A stretch of DNA of 38,573 nt from the NCBI GenBank assembly GCA_016195275.1, contig JACPZZ010000027.1, forward strand, positions 1 through 38,573, read 5' to 3'. Source of the stretch: Candidatus Aenigmatarchaeota archaeon (lineage in GTDB: Archaea; Aenigmatarchaeota; Aenigmatarchaeia; JACPZZ01). Made by a program: the position numbers and the translations under genes. The number at the start of each line of letters is the position of its first letter. The first letter of the stretch is position 1. A model generated the notes under the pieces. The model worked only from the letters and a program-made list of their open reading frames with translations, was not told where the DNA came from and made no database searches. Shown here one piece after another: positions 17,501 through 22,771 of the stretch.

Positions 17501-18723
17501 CTGACACGGCCAAAGCGGTGGGCTGGGCAAACGATCTTATCGAATACGACCGTAAGTATGAGATTGCTTTCAAATTCGTTTTCGGCAGCACGCTGGTCGT
17601 CAAGGACATAGAAACCTCGCGCTCAATCGGGATAGGCAAAACGCGCATGGTCACGCTCGACGGCGATTTAGTTGAAAGGTCAGGCGCGATCATCGGCGGT
17701 TTTTACCGCAAAAAACAGAAGGCCATGTTTGACACAAAGGACATCGAAGAATACAAGTCTACTATGGAGGCTTTGCGTACAGAAATCGAAACGCTTACAA
17801 AGCAGTCAAAGGAATTGGGCAAGGATCTGGAAGCGAAAACGGAACTGGAACGTTCAGAGGCGTCGGATTTCGTGGAAAGCGAGAAAAAAAGAAATTCTTT
17901 GCAGCGCGAATCCGAGGCTTTAAAGCGCCAGAGAAAAACCGTTTTCCAGGAGCGTGTCAACCTTCAATCCGAATTGAACAAGATCAAGCTGCAGCGCGCC
18001 CGCATAGAAGTAGAGCGCGACAACACAAAATCCGAATTTTCGCAGTACGCAACCGAAAAGGAGTTTTATGACCTGCCGTTGGAGGAGATGGAATCCAAGG
18101 TGCGTTTGTTTGTGCGTGAGATAGATTCGTTGGGACCTGTCAATATGAAGGCGATAGACGAGTTTGAAAACTTCCGTGACGAGTTTGAGCAGCTTAGAAC
18201 GCGCTATGAAGAGGTCATAAAGGAGCGCGATTCGATCATGGCAATGATCGAACAGATAGAATCAAGGAAAAAAGACACTTTCACCAAGACATTCGAAGCC
18301 ATCGCTGCCAATTTCAAGCTTATTTTCAAGGAGATGGCCCACGGGGACGGGGAAATATCACTGGAAGAAAACGACAACATTTACTCCGGTTTGGTAATAC
18401 GCGCATCGCCGCACGGGAAAAAATTATTGAGCATTGATTCGATGTCCGGTGGGGAGAAAACGCTGACAGCAATGGCGTTTTTGTTCGCTATACAAAATTA
18501 CAAGCCCGCGCCTTTTTACATATTCGATGAGATCGACGCAGCGCTGGATAAGGCCAATTCGAAGAAAATAGGAGAAATGATGCAGCGTTTTTCCAAAAAC
18601 GCGCAGTTTATCCTGATAACGCACAACGACACAACGATACGGATGGCCGACCAGGTTTACGGCGTTTCGATGGACCAGGGAGAATCCAAGATAATCTCGG
18701 TCAGCCTTCCGCCGGAGGAATAA
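14596..18723 (+). CDS. smc: Chromosome partition protein SMC, with intein in the P-loop and short arms
   Basis: Condensin ATPase of 1375 codons, of which 548 belong to an intein inserted after GPNGSGK. The spliced product would have 827 residues. N-terminal head: QGFKSFNKK, P-loop GPNGSGK-SN, Q-loop NIVLQGDVTQI. The hinge lies around codons 896-1030 (PGVYGTIASLLRV, VDNEATAIECVNFL, GAIIGGFY). C-terminal head: MSGGEKTLTAMAFLFAI signature, YIFDEIDAALD Walker B, ILITHN. Each coiled-coil arm is only about 180-220 residues, against roughly 330 in the SMCs I know (total about 1170-1190). Both arms are shortened by a similar amount, so this looks like a real short-armed form and not a one-sided deletion. 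scpA follows 49 bases downstream. Confidence 0.94.
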   Translation: MTYIQRLVMQGFKSFNKKIAIPFSQTFSVVCGPNGSGKCLHPHSKVVLANGKLVEIGPFVEEELEKSAYVKKLDDGFICPNYSGIEVFTIRSDMKLEKTRPSAFIKRKSPRKLLRIKTQSGREVVATKYHPLFTFSNGRMNSLKAEELKVGLKIATPRVLDTKPNNNLDLSSFTESDEVRASITPELDEEVRWIIHSSGLTHAEFGERYGVPYNSIKGFLEGQPMKMGEMARTLAAGCSETPVRATYSHQRLMKIPTVISEGISRFLGYIISEGSSTSANHVRFVNEDNGMAIDFCDISKMEFGLDANVFNYKPHAKDVIVFSKPLQVYLEKVFQFKRGSKSAEKVVPSAVMTAENGIVASFLGGLFDGDGYLHACKMKNKNHVYFEYATASKELAKGVQTLLLRLGIISTIKEKLKKATNSEMQKKRYYSLYVYGGMTKKLVEKIAFRNKKKIETSRKIMNLNLPTNPNMDLIPGLNGVVKEFLKSAGISIKKIRKEYPKVAAYYENRCECSAGGLQEVLEVVKKYGNPDYDKILGDVLQQASSSDIFWDKIIELEEMDSDTEWVYDLSVEGTHNFVAENIVVHNSNINDAICFVLGRTSAKSMRAERLHELIFHGGKGKEPAEIASVTLYLDNSKKEFPFEQDFITVTRKVNKNGATVYKLNDETVTRQQVLDTLAAARIFPDGYNIVLQGDVTQIIEMDPLERRAVIDEIAGIKEYDEKKAKSEKEFEKVEQKLKEVGVVLKERDETYKKLQEERDAALKYQSMTNELKKLRASIANKRLTQSEQSFSSLTSEVEAKEKAAEEMSAKLTELDTDIDKKEQELELLMKTLFERSKKIKIVRDVEELRAKILRINDKIEYDKRELSRLDMIISRLEGISGDQESRSVTEVLKLGKPGVYGTIASLLRVQPQYQTAIEVAAGPHINDLIVDNEATAIECVNFLKNNKIGRATFLPLNKIQDRLTSLSHSDTAKAVGWANDLIEYDRKYEIAFKFVFGSTLVVKDIETSRSIGIGKTRMVTLDGDLVERSGAIIGGFYRKKQKAMFDTKDIEEYKSTMEALRTEIETLTKQSKELGKDLEAKTELERSEASDFVESEKKRNSLQRESEALKRQRKTVFQERVNLQSELNKIKLQRARIEVERDNTKSEFSQYATEKEFYDLPLEEMESKVRLFVREIDSLGPVNMKAIDEFENFRDEFEQLRTRYEEVIKERDSIMAMIEQIESRKKDTFTKTFEAIAANFKLIFKEMAHGDGEISLEENDNIYSGLVIRASPHGKKLLSIDSMSGGEKTLTAMAFLFAIQNYKPAPFYIFDEIDAALDKANSKKIGEMMQRFSKNAQFILITHNDTTIRMADQVYGVSMDQGESKIISVSLPPEE
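14710..16353 (+). mobile_element. Intein with LAGLIDADG homing endonuclease, in the SMC Walker A motif
   Basis: A 548-residue insertion that starts with Cys (CLHPHSKVVLANGKL, block A) exactly after GPNGSGK and ends VHN before Ser-Asn of the SMC P-loop (block G: His-Asn, then Ser as the downstream nucleophile). Block B is ATKYHPLFT with the TxxH pattern at about intein residue 89-92. Block F is YDLSVEGTHNFVAENIV. Two LAGLIDADG-type motifs, FLGYIISEG (codon ~266) and FLGGLFDGDG (codon ~362), are 96 residues apart, so the DOD endonuclease appears complete. A GERYGVPYNSIKGFLEG segment may be a helix-turn-helix. Splicing is needed to rebuild the ATP-binding loop. Confidence 0.93.
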
Positions 18724-18772
18724 GAAATTAGTTTTGGGGTTCTCAAAGACCTTTTGTTAAAAGGGATTTGAT

Positions 18773-19480
18773 ATGGAAATGCAAACTGAAGAAAAGATTT
18801 TGAACCTGGTTGTCCGCGACCATTCGTGGGAGCAGATAATTTTTCATCTTATCGAATCTGAAAATCTTGATCCGAATGACGTGGATCTGGAAAGACTTGC
18901 CAACGCTTTCGTTGACTACATTAACAAGCTGGAAGAGCTGGATTTCCACATACCCGCAAAAATGATAATCATCGCAGCCGTCCTGTTGCGGATGAAATCG
19001 GACAAGCTTGGATTTGAAAAGGAGCTGGTCATGCCGGAAGTTGCGGAAAAACCCGCGCCGATAGACAAAATAGATACGCTGCCGTTAAATGTGCCATTGA
19101 AACGGCAACCGAAAAGAAAAGTTTCTGTTCAGGAACTTATCGAAGCATTGCGACGTATGGTGGAAACAAAGGAAAAGAAAGAACGCAGATTTTTGCGAAT
19201 GCAGGAAAGGATAGAAATAACCGAGGACGACATAACCGAGAAGATCGACAAGCTGTATTCCAAGATCGCTTGGGTTCTGGACCGGTTGTACGGGGAACCG
19301 CTGCCGTTCACAAAACTGGTCGGGGAATGGAAGCGAAAGAACGTGGTCAGAAACTTCGTGCCGTTGCTTCAGCTTGCGCACCAGGGCAAACTGGACATAG
19401 AGCAGGAAGACTGGTTCAAGGAAATACTGATTAGCAGGCGAACTAAGAGATTTGATGATACGGACGAGGAAACCTCTTAA
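18773..19480 (+). CDS. scpA: Segregation and condensation protein A
   Basis: The kleisin subunit that bridges SMC heads. It has 235 residues. The N-terminal WEQIIFHLIESENLDPNDVDLE helix-turn region and the helical IPAKMIIIAAVLLRMKSDKL segment bind the SMC neck; a charged linker (KRQPKRKVSVQELIEAL) follows; the C-terminal winged-helix end closes with FVPLLQLAHQGKLDIEQEDW and FKEILISRR. It is co-directional with smc at short distance. The last 25 codons and a stretch past the stop are repeated, in diverged form, at 21284-21383. No scpB is seen in the window. Confidence 0.92.
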   Translation: MEMQTEEKILNLVVRDHSWEQIIFHLIESENLDPNDVDLERLANAFVDYINKLEELDFHIPAKMIIIAAVLLRMKSDKLGFEKELVMPEVAEKPAPIDKIDTLPLNVPLKRQPKRKVSVQELIEALRRMVETKEKKERRFLRMQERIEITEDDITEKIDKLYSKIAWVLDRLYGEPLPFTKLVGEWKRKNVVRNFVPLLQLAHQGKLDIEQEDWFKEILISRRTKRFDDTDEETS

Positions 19481-19504
19481 AACAGGGGTTAGGGTTTTGA
19501 AAAA
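19406..19504 (+). repeat. scpA tail, copy 1 (in the intact gene)
   Basis: The end of scpA, encoding ED-W-FKEILISRR and an acidic tail, plus a 13-base flank GGGTTTTGAAAAA at 19492-19504. The same arrangement recurs at 21284-21383. Confidence 0.85.
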
Positions 19505-19558
19505 CTATAAAACATTTGTGGCAAACATTTATAAGTCAGACCAGAAGAGATAAATAAT

Positions 19559-19753
19559 ATGACAAACGAAACCATGATTTTGAAGAAATTGGAAGATATG
19601 GAAAAGGACATCAAAGAGATAAAAAGGAAAATGGTTGACAAGGATAGCGTTATGACAGAAGATGATTATTCAGCGTTACTGGAGTACAGGAAAGAAAAGG
19701 GAAGCGGAAAGCTTTTTCCCCATGAACATGTCAAAAAAGAGCTAGGTTTATGA
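19559..19753 (+). CDS. Small antitoxin of a RelE-type pair
   Basis: A 64-residue charged protein starting MTNETMILKKLEDMEKDIKEIKRKM, a coiled-coil-like helix, with a C-terminal FPHEHVKKELGL. The ending (helix closing in K-x-E/L-G-L) is common in archaeal RelB-like antitoxins. Its stop overlaps the toxin start by four bases (ATGA), so the pair is translationally coupled. Confidence 0.7.
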   Translation: MTNETMILKKLEDMEKDIKEIKRKMVDKDSVMTEDDYSALLEYRKEKGSGKLFPHEHVKKELGL

Positions 19754-20010
19754 TTTTTGTAGCGGAGTATTCCAACCAAGCTTTGAAATTATTGAAGCAG
19801 GCTGACAAAATTTTAGCAAAGAGGGTGATCGCTAAAGTGGAGTTGTTGCTCAAAGAGCCGGTTGGACATGATGCAAAAATAATGGAAGGTTACAAGGAAA
19901 AACTGTATCGCGTAAGAGTAGGGGATTACAGGATTCTGTACGAGGTGGACTACGGGAATAAAAAGATCGGCGTTGTTAAAATTGATCATAGATCTAAGGT
20001 TTATCGATGA
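19750..20010 (+). CDS. relE: RelE/ParE-family toxin
   Basis: An 86-residue protein with the family pattern: an N-terminal MIFVAEYSNQALKLLKQADK helix pair, the KIMEGYKEKLYRVRVGDYRILYEV strand core with the Arg residues that contact RNA in RelE toxins, and a C-terminal VVKIDHRSKVYR. It is complete and normal in length. RelE toxins cut mRNA in the ribosome A site. It is coupled to the antitoxin gene just upstream and is one of several toxin genes between the scpA tail copies. Confidence 0.88.
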   Translation: MIFVAEYSNQALKLLKQADKILAKRVIAKVELLLKEPVGHDAKIMEGYKEKLYRVRVGDYRILYEVDYGNKKIGVVKIDHRSKVYR

Positions 20011-20089
20011 CGATTGGTTTCATTTTCGATGTTTTCTGGCCTAAAACATAATAAGGTATAGCCCAAACTTGCCGCGATGGTGAAATGAA

Positions 20090-20323
20090 ATGAAAAAATC
20101 CAAAACGATTGAGGAAGAAGAAAACAGCTTATGGTCGGCTGGGGAATTTGCCGAGACCATGAGTTCGTCCGACATGGAAGAAAAGATGAAAACATTCCAT
20201 AAGAAGCATGACGAGAATGTGGATTTCAATTGCAAAAAATGCAACGCAAAAATATCCGCTCACAACAAAGATTGGCATGGCGGGATGTGCGACGATTGCT
20301 TCAACAAGGAAAATACATTGTAG
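20090..20323 (+). CDS. Small zinc-ribbon-like protein
   Basis: A 77-residue protein. The N-terminal half is charged and helical (EEEENSLWSAGEFAETMSS). The C-terminal half carries CKKCNAKIS and CDDCFNKE, two CxxC pairs 20 residues apart around an HNKDWHGGMC loop, a likely zinc knuckle. I know no specific family. It follows the RelE toxin on the same strand and has an ATG shortly after GGTGAAATGA. Function unknown; nucleic acid binding is a guess. Confidence 0.6.
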   Translation: MKKSKTIEEEENSLWSAGEFAETMSSSDMEEKMKTFHKKHDENVDFNCKKCNAKISAHNKDWHGGMCDDCFNKENTL

Positions 20324-20362
20324 GCATCTGGCTACTTGAGTAGAGTCGGCTTATTACTGGTG

Positions 20363-20602
20363 ATGAAAACCAAAAAATACGACAGGGAGTTAAGGCATGA
20401 ATTCATCAAAAAGTTGAATAAGCTCAGGAGGAACGCAAGATATTACGTTTTCTCATGTGCTACAAAGAGGGGCAAATGCGAAAAATCAGGACAAAAAATA
20501 TTCGTATGTTTTGATTGTCACGTGAATAATTGCAAGCAATGGTATAGGTTCGGCCATAAGGACGGCTTTAGCAGGGCGAAAAATAAATTCTACAAAGCAT
20601 AA
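20363..20602 (+). CDS. Small basic Cys-containing protein, unknown
   Basis: From the ATG at 20363 (an upstream TTG at 20336 is also in frame) it encodes 79 residues: MKTKKYDRELRHEFIKKLNK, then VFSCATKRGKCEKSGQKIFVCFDCHVNNCKQWYRFGH. Five or six Cys with CFDCHVNNC suggest a metal site. It is strongly basic. I do not recognise it. It lies between the zinc-ribbon gene and the convergent PIN toxin inside the toxin-antitoxin island, and may be cargo of that island. Confidence 0.5.
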   Translation: MKTKKYDRELRHEFIKKLNKLRRNARYYVFSCATKRGKCEKSGQKIFVCFDCHVNNCKQWYRFGHKDGFSRAKNKFYKA

Positions 20603-20605
20603 AAC

Positions 20606-21016
20606 TCACAACAATTTGAGCACGTCTCTGGTTTTCAGGATCTTTATTCTGTTCTGCTTTTCAAAGTCCTTATCTTCTGACCAGATCATACAATTATCAA
20701 TAGTCAATGCCGCCGCCAGGAACACCACATCATCCGGGTCTACGCGGGCAAATTCCATTTCAGCATCCTTTAATTTTGGTCTAATCTGTTCATCCGTAAT
20801 CAGCGTTACATATTTCAACAGCCGATTGAATAATTCATCATACTCAACTTCGCTTATTCCGGATTTATCAAGGATCAGCGCCTTATAATTTCTTATCTCG
20901 TGCAAGGACGTTTCCGGGTAATAGAATTTACAATCAGACTCAATTATGATTTTTCTGGTCGTGGAATTCCTGATTAAGGCGGAAATAAGAACGTTGGTGT
21001 CTACGACGATGTTCAT
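20606..21016 (-). CDS. vapC: PIN-domain toxin (PIN_3 / putative VapC)
   Basis: A 136-residue PIN ribonuclease starting MNIVVDTNVLISALI at the ATG at 21016, which overlaps the antitoxin stop as ATGA. The longer frame beginning upstream is only the antitoxin region in another phase. The acidic set is visible: D6 in VVDTNV, E in SLHEIRNY, DPDD in RVDPDDVVFLAAAL and D in SEDKDF. The RxDPDD...SEDKDF form is the group of PIN proteins often annotated as putative toxin of the PIN_3 type. Confidence 0.87.
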   Translation of the reverse strand: MNIVVDTNVLISALIRNSTTRKIIIESDCKFYYPETSLHEIRNYKALILDKSGISEVEYDELFNRLLKYVTLITDEQIRPKLKDAEMEFARVDPDDVVFLAAALTIDNCMIWSEDKDFEKQNRIKILKTRDVLKLL

Positions 21017-21237
21017 TTCAGACCCAATTTTCTGGCAACATTGCTGTTTACTTTCTTGGTAATCTCGTCCGCATCCTTTTGCGTGAGCCTGCTTTTTGCC
21101 GCTATCCTGTCCATGGTTTCCAAGTCTTCCATCTTCTGCGATATGGCTTTCCTTGCAACCTCGCTCCATCTTATCTCGGAGTGCTTCTTCATTTTCTCAT
21201 GCAACTCTTCCGGAACTGCCAGAGTGATGTTAGGCAT
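21013..21237 (-). CDS. vapB: Ribbon-helix-helix antitoxin paired with the PIN toxin
   Basis: A 74-residue protein: strand MPNITLAVPEELHEKMKKH, helix IRWSEVARKAISQKME and a charged tail ending VNSNVARKLGLK. This is the standard RHH (Arc/CopG-like) VapB of archaea, with a RWSEVAR DNA/dimer helix. It overlaps the toxin by four bases. A palindrome next to its TATA box is the likely autoregulatory operator. Confidence 0.85.
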   Translation of the reverse strand: MPNITLAVPEELHEKMKKHSEIRWSEVARKAISQKMEDLETMDRIAAKSRLTQKDADEITKKVNSNVARKLGLK

Positions 21238-21256
21238 GTTATCACCTATGTGAATA

Positions 21257-21276
21257 ATGTGATTTCACATATATAA
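21257..21276 (-). promoter_or_regulatory. Promoter and operator of the vapBC pair
   Basis: Palindrome ATGTGATTTCACAT (21257-21270; arms ATGTGA/TCACAT) abuts a TATA box read on the minus strand (CTTATATAT, 21268-21276). Another TGTGA half-site lies closer to the start (about 21249-21253). This is the layout expected of repression by the RHH antitoxin. Confidence 0.6.
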
Positions 21277-21283
21277 GCTTTGC

Positions 21284-21383
21284 GAAGACATGTTCAAGGA
21301 AATTCTAATTTCTAGGCGAGTGAAGAGATTAAACGAATCAGACGAAAATAACGACGAAAACTGATGTTTTGGGTTTTGAAAAA
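21284..21383 (+). repeat. scpA tail, copy 2 (displaced 3' end)
   Basis: In the same strand as scpA the DNA encodes ED-M-FKEILISRR, then VKRLNESDE and a stop at 21362-21364, against FKEILISRRTKRFDD in the real ScpA. The differences are partly synonymous, as between diverged homologs. The 13-base flank GGGTTTTGAAAAA is again present, at 21371-21383. No start precedes it, so it is an orphan 3' end. Confidence 0.8.
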
Positions 21384-21401
21384 ATAAACCATCGAAGCGG
21401 C

Positions 21402-21628
21402 TTATTTCTTCAGCAGCTTGAACAGCGCTTCTCTTGTTAATCCCGCCTGCTTGAGAATGGAATTTAATGTACCTATTGCAAGTTCTGGGTGATTCGGCAC
21501 GTTATTCGCATATACGGGTATACGACTCTTCTCAAGATCATATGACTACCGGTCATGTGGTCAATTTCAAAACCAACCTTAATAAGAACTTTTACAAGCT
21601 CCCTGCCTGCGATTATCGGGAGTCTCAT
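21402..21628 (-). pseudogene. hicA: HicA toxin with a one-base frameshift
   Basis: The frame starts at ATG 21628, overlapping the hicB stop as ATGA, and reads MRLPIIAGRELVKVLIKVGF...HMTGSHMILRR, the normal HicA double-stranded RNA-binding-like fold with the GSH catalytic His. Near 21515-21527 the frame must shift by one base to continue RIPVYANNVPNHPELAIG, then SILKQAGLTREALFKLLKK and TAA at 21402-21404. Without the shift the protein goes off family after codon ~35. So the toxin is broken, or the shift is a sequence error. Confidence 0.78.
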
Positions 21629-21837
21629 ACGCTTATCTCGGATATTTGTAAAACATCCTTTACAGGTATCTCTTCATTGTGTTTCTTGAGACTTTTCAAA
21701 TAACCGTTTATTGCGTCTCTGATATTTTTCATCGCCTCTGCTTCTGTTTTACCTTGAGAAATGCAGCCCGGCAAATTCACACATTCCACTACATAAAATC
21801 CGCTCTCATCCTTGGATACAATTATCTTGAATTTCAT
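21625..21837 (-). CDS. hicB: HicB antitoxin
   Basis: A 70-residue intact HicB: MKFKIIVSKDESGFYVVECV, the LPGCISQGKTEAEAMKNIRDAI core and a short C-terminal tail, without a separate DNA-binding domain. HicB binds and inhibits HicA. It overlaps the frameshifted hicA by four bases and precedes it, an order seen in part of the family. Confidence 0.9.
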   Translation of the reverse strand: MKFKIIVSKDESGFYVVECVNLPGCISQGKTEAEAMKNIRDAINGYLKSLKKHNEEIPVKDVLQISEISV

Positions 21838-21873
21838 ATTTTTATTTGATGCCTCCTTTTCATAGCCAAGAAT

Positions 21874-21993
21874 GTGAAAAAGCAGCCTGAACTAAGCAAG
21901 GAAGCTGTAAACGCCATTGAGAAAGCGAGGGAAAGGATAAGAAAAGGCAACTTTTTAACAGAAGCGGAAGCGAAAAAGAAACTGGGCCTTTAG
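21874..21993 (+). pseudogene. RelB-like antitoxin fragment
   Basis: A short plus-strand frame, from a GTG near 21874, reads VKKQPELSKEAVNAIEKAR and ends NFLTEAEAKKKLGL with a TAG at 21991-21993. The ELSKEAVxAIEKARERI...KKxLGL pattern is that of small archaeal RelB antitoxins. It may lack part of its N-terminus, since the frame is stopped just upstream. It is followed by a truncated relE. Confidence 0.55.
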
Positions 21994-22015
21994 CAAATCA
22001 TTTTGAAGTGGTTTG

Positions 22016-22147
22016 ATGTACGATGTCGTTTTTGATCCACTTGCAATAGATTTTTTGAACAGCCTTGAAAAAGAAGTCAAAGAATCAAAACGGGGAGGAA
22101 TAACCCTACCTGCGATAGACATTGTCGTGGTGGTCGAAATCTTCTAA
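22016..22147 (+). pseudogene. relE: RelE toxin, N-terminal fragment
   Basis: From ATG 22016: MYDVVFDPLAIDFLNSLEKE, the first strand and helix of a RelE toxin, then VKES followed by unrelated residues to a TAA at 22147. The Arg-rich core is missing. It converges with the next, complete relE, and its end overlaps that gene's end, as if a rearrangement replaced the rest. Confidence 0.6.
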
Positions 22148-22372
22148 AACAACCGTCTTATTTTGTTCGTCTATGGAATAAACCAGCACGAAATTCCTGT
22201 CGATATGAACCCTCCTAAGACCTTTCATAATATTGCTTAGGGGCTTGAACCTGTACGGGTCTTCCAAAATTTCTTCCAGCTTATTTGAAATCATTTCAAG
22301 TTGTGTGGGGTTCTTTTTGGCCAGCTTCTTGAATATTTGATCCAATTTTGGCCTTCTGCTTACAAGGTACAT
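22106..22372 (-). CDS. relE: RelE/YoeB-family toxin
   Basis: An 88-residue toxin of the RelE superfamily: LDQIFKKLAKKNPTQLEMISNKL, then KPLSNIMKGLRRVHIDRNFVLVYSID with the RNA-contact basic residues, and the ending EDFDHHDNVYRR typical of Txe/YoeB-like archaeal forms. It is complete and lies one base after the stop of the antitoxin gene. Confidence 0.85.
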   Translation of the reverse strand: MYLVSRRPKLDQIFKKLAKKNPTQLEMISNKLEEILEDPYRFKPLSNIMKGLRRVHIDRNFVLVYSIDEQNKTVVLEDFDHHDNVYRR

Positions 22373-22373
22373 T

Positions 22374-22616
22374 CTATCCTAACCCGTACGTTCTGCGGAA
22401 ATCTTTTATGTTCCCAGCCGGTAAGGCTTTCTGTTTTTGGATTTTTCTCAATTTTTTGATGTATTCGGGTTTTACATCCTCATCCATGGAAAATTCCTCG
22501 AATTTTTCAACGACCTTGTCTATGGCTTGGGATTTGTCCTTCAGCCCGTATTCCGCCTTTACTATGTTCAGAACCCTATTGGTTTTTTCCCTTATGTCAA
22601 CAATCGCTTTTACCAT
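22374..22616 (-). CDS. DUF2683-like antitoxin
   Basis: An 80-residue protein starting MVKAIVDIREKTNRVLNIVK, then AEYGLKDKSQAIDKVV: a beta strand with two helices as in RHH regulators and matching the archaeal DUF2683 pattern I know. The basic C-terminus ends RRTYGLG. It is directly upstream of relE and has a 26-bp near-perfect palindrome two bases before its ATG. Confidence 0.75.
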   Translation of the reverse strand: MVKAIVDIREKTNRVLNIVKAEYGLKDKSQAIDKVVEKFEEFSMDEDVKPEYIKKLRKIQKQKALPAGNIKDFRRTYGLG

Positions 22617-22617
22617 G

Positions 22618-22643
22618 TTAATATCACATTAATATGATATTAA
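22618..22643 (-). promoter_or_regulatory. 26-bp palindromic operator at the start of the DUF2683-relE pair
   Basis: Arms TTAATATCA and TGATATTAA are exact inverse complements, and the 8-base centre CATTAATA is itself a palindrome but for one pair. The element lies directly before the antitoxin ATG (22616) and covers its likely promoter. Autorepression by the antitoxin is the simplest reading. Confidence 0.65.
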
Positions 22644-22714
22644 TTCTTATTTATAAGCATATTCGCATCGATCTGCCGTCTTTAGCTACGAGTATTTAGT
22701 TAGAGTTCTAAAAA

Positions 22715-22771
22715 TTTTTCAAGGAGATGCTGATAAAAAAGAAAACTCAAAATTCGCAGGACGAAGATTAA
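22715..22771 (+). repeat. Possible scpA tail, copy 3
   Basis: Plus-strand DNA encodes FKEMLIKKK followed by a short polar, acidic tail and TAA at 22769-22771, resembling the ScpA end FKEILISRR plus acidic tail. A stop lies two codons before the start of this similarity, so nothing else of scpA remains. Similarity is shorter and weaker than for copy 2, and the 13-base flank is absent. Confidence 0.4.
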
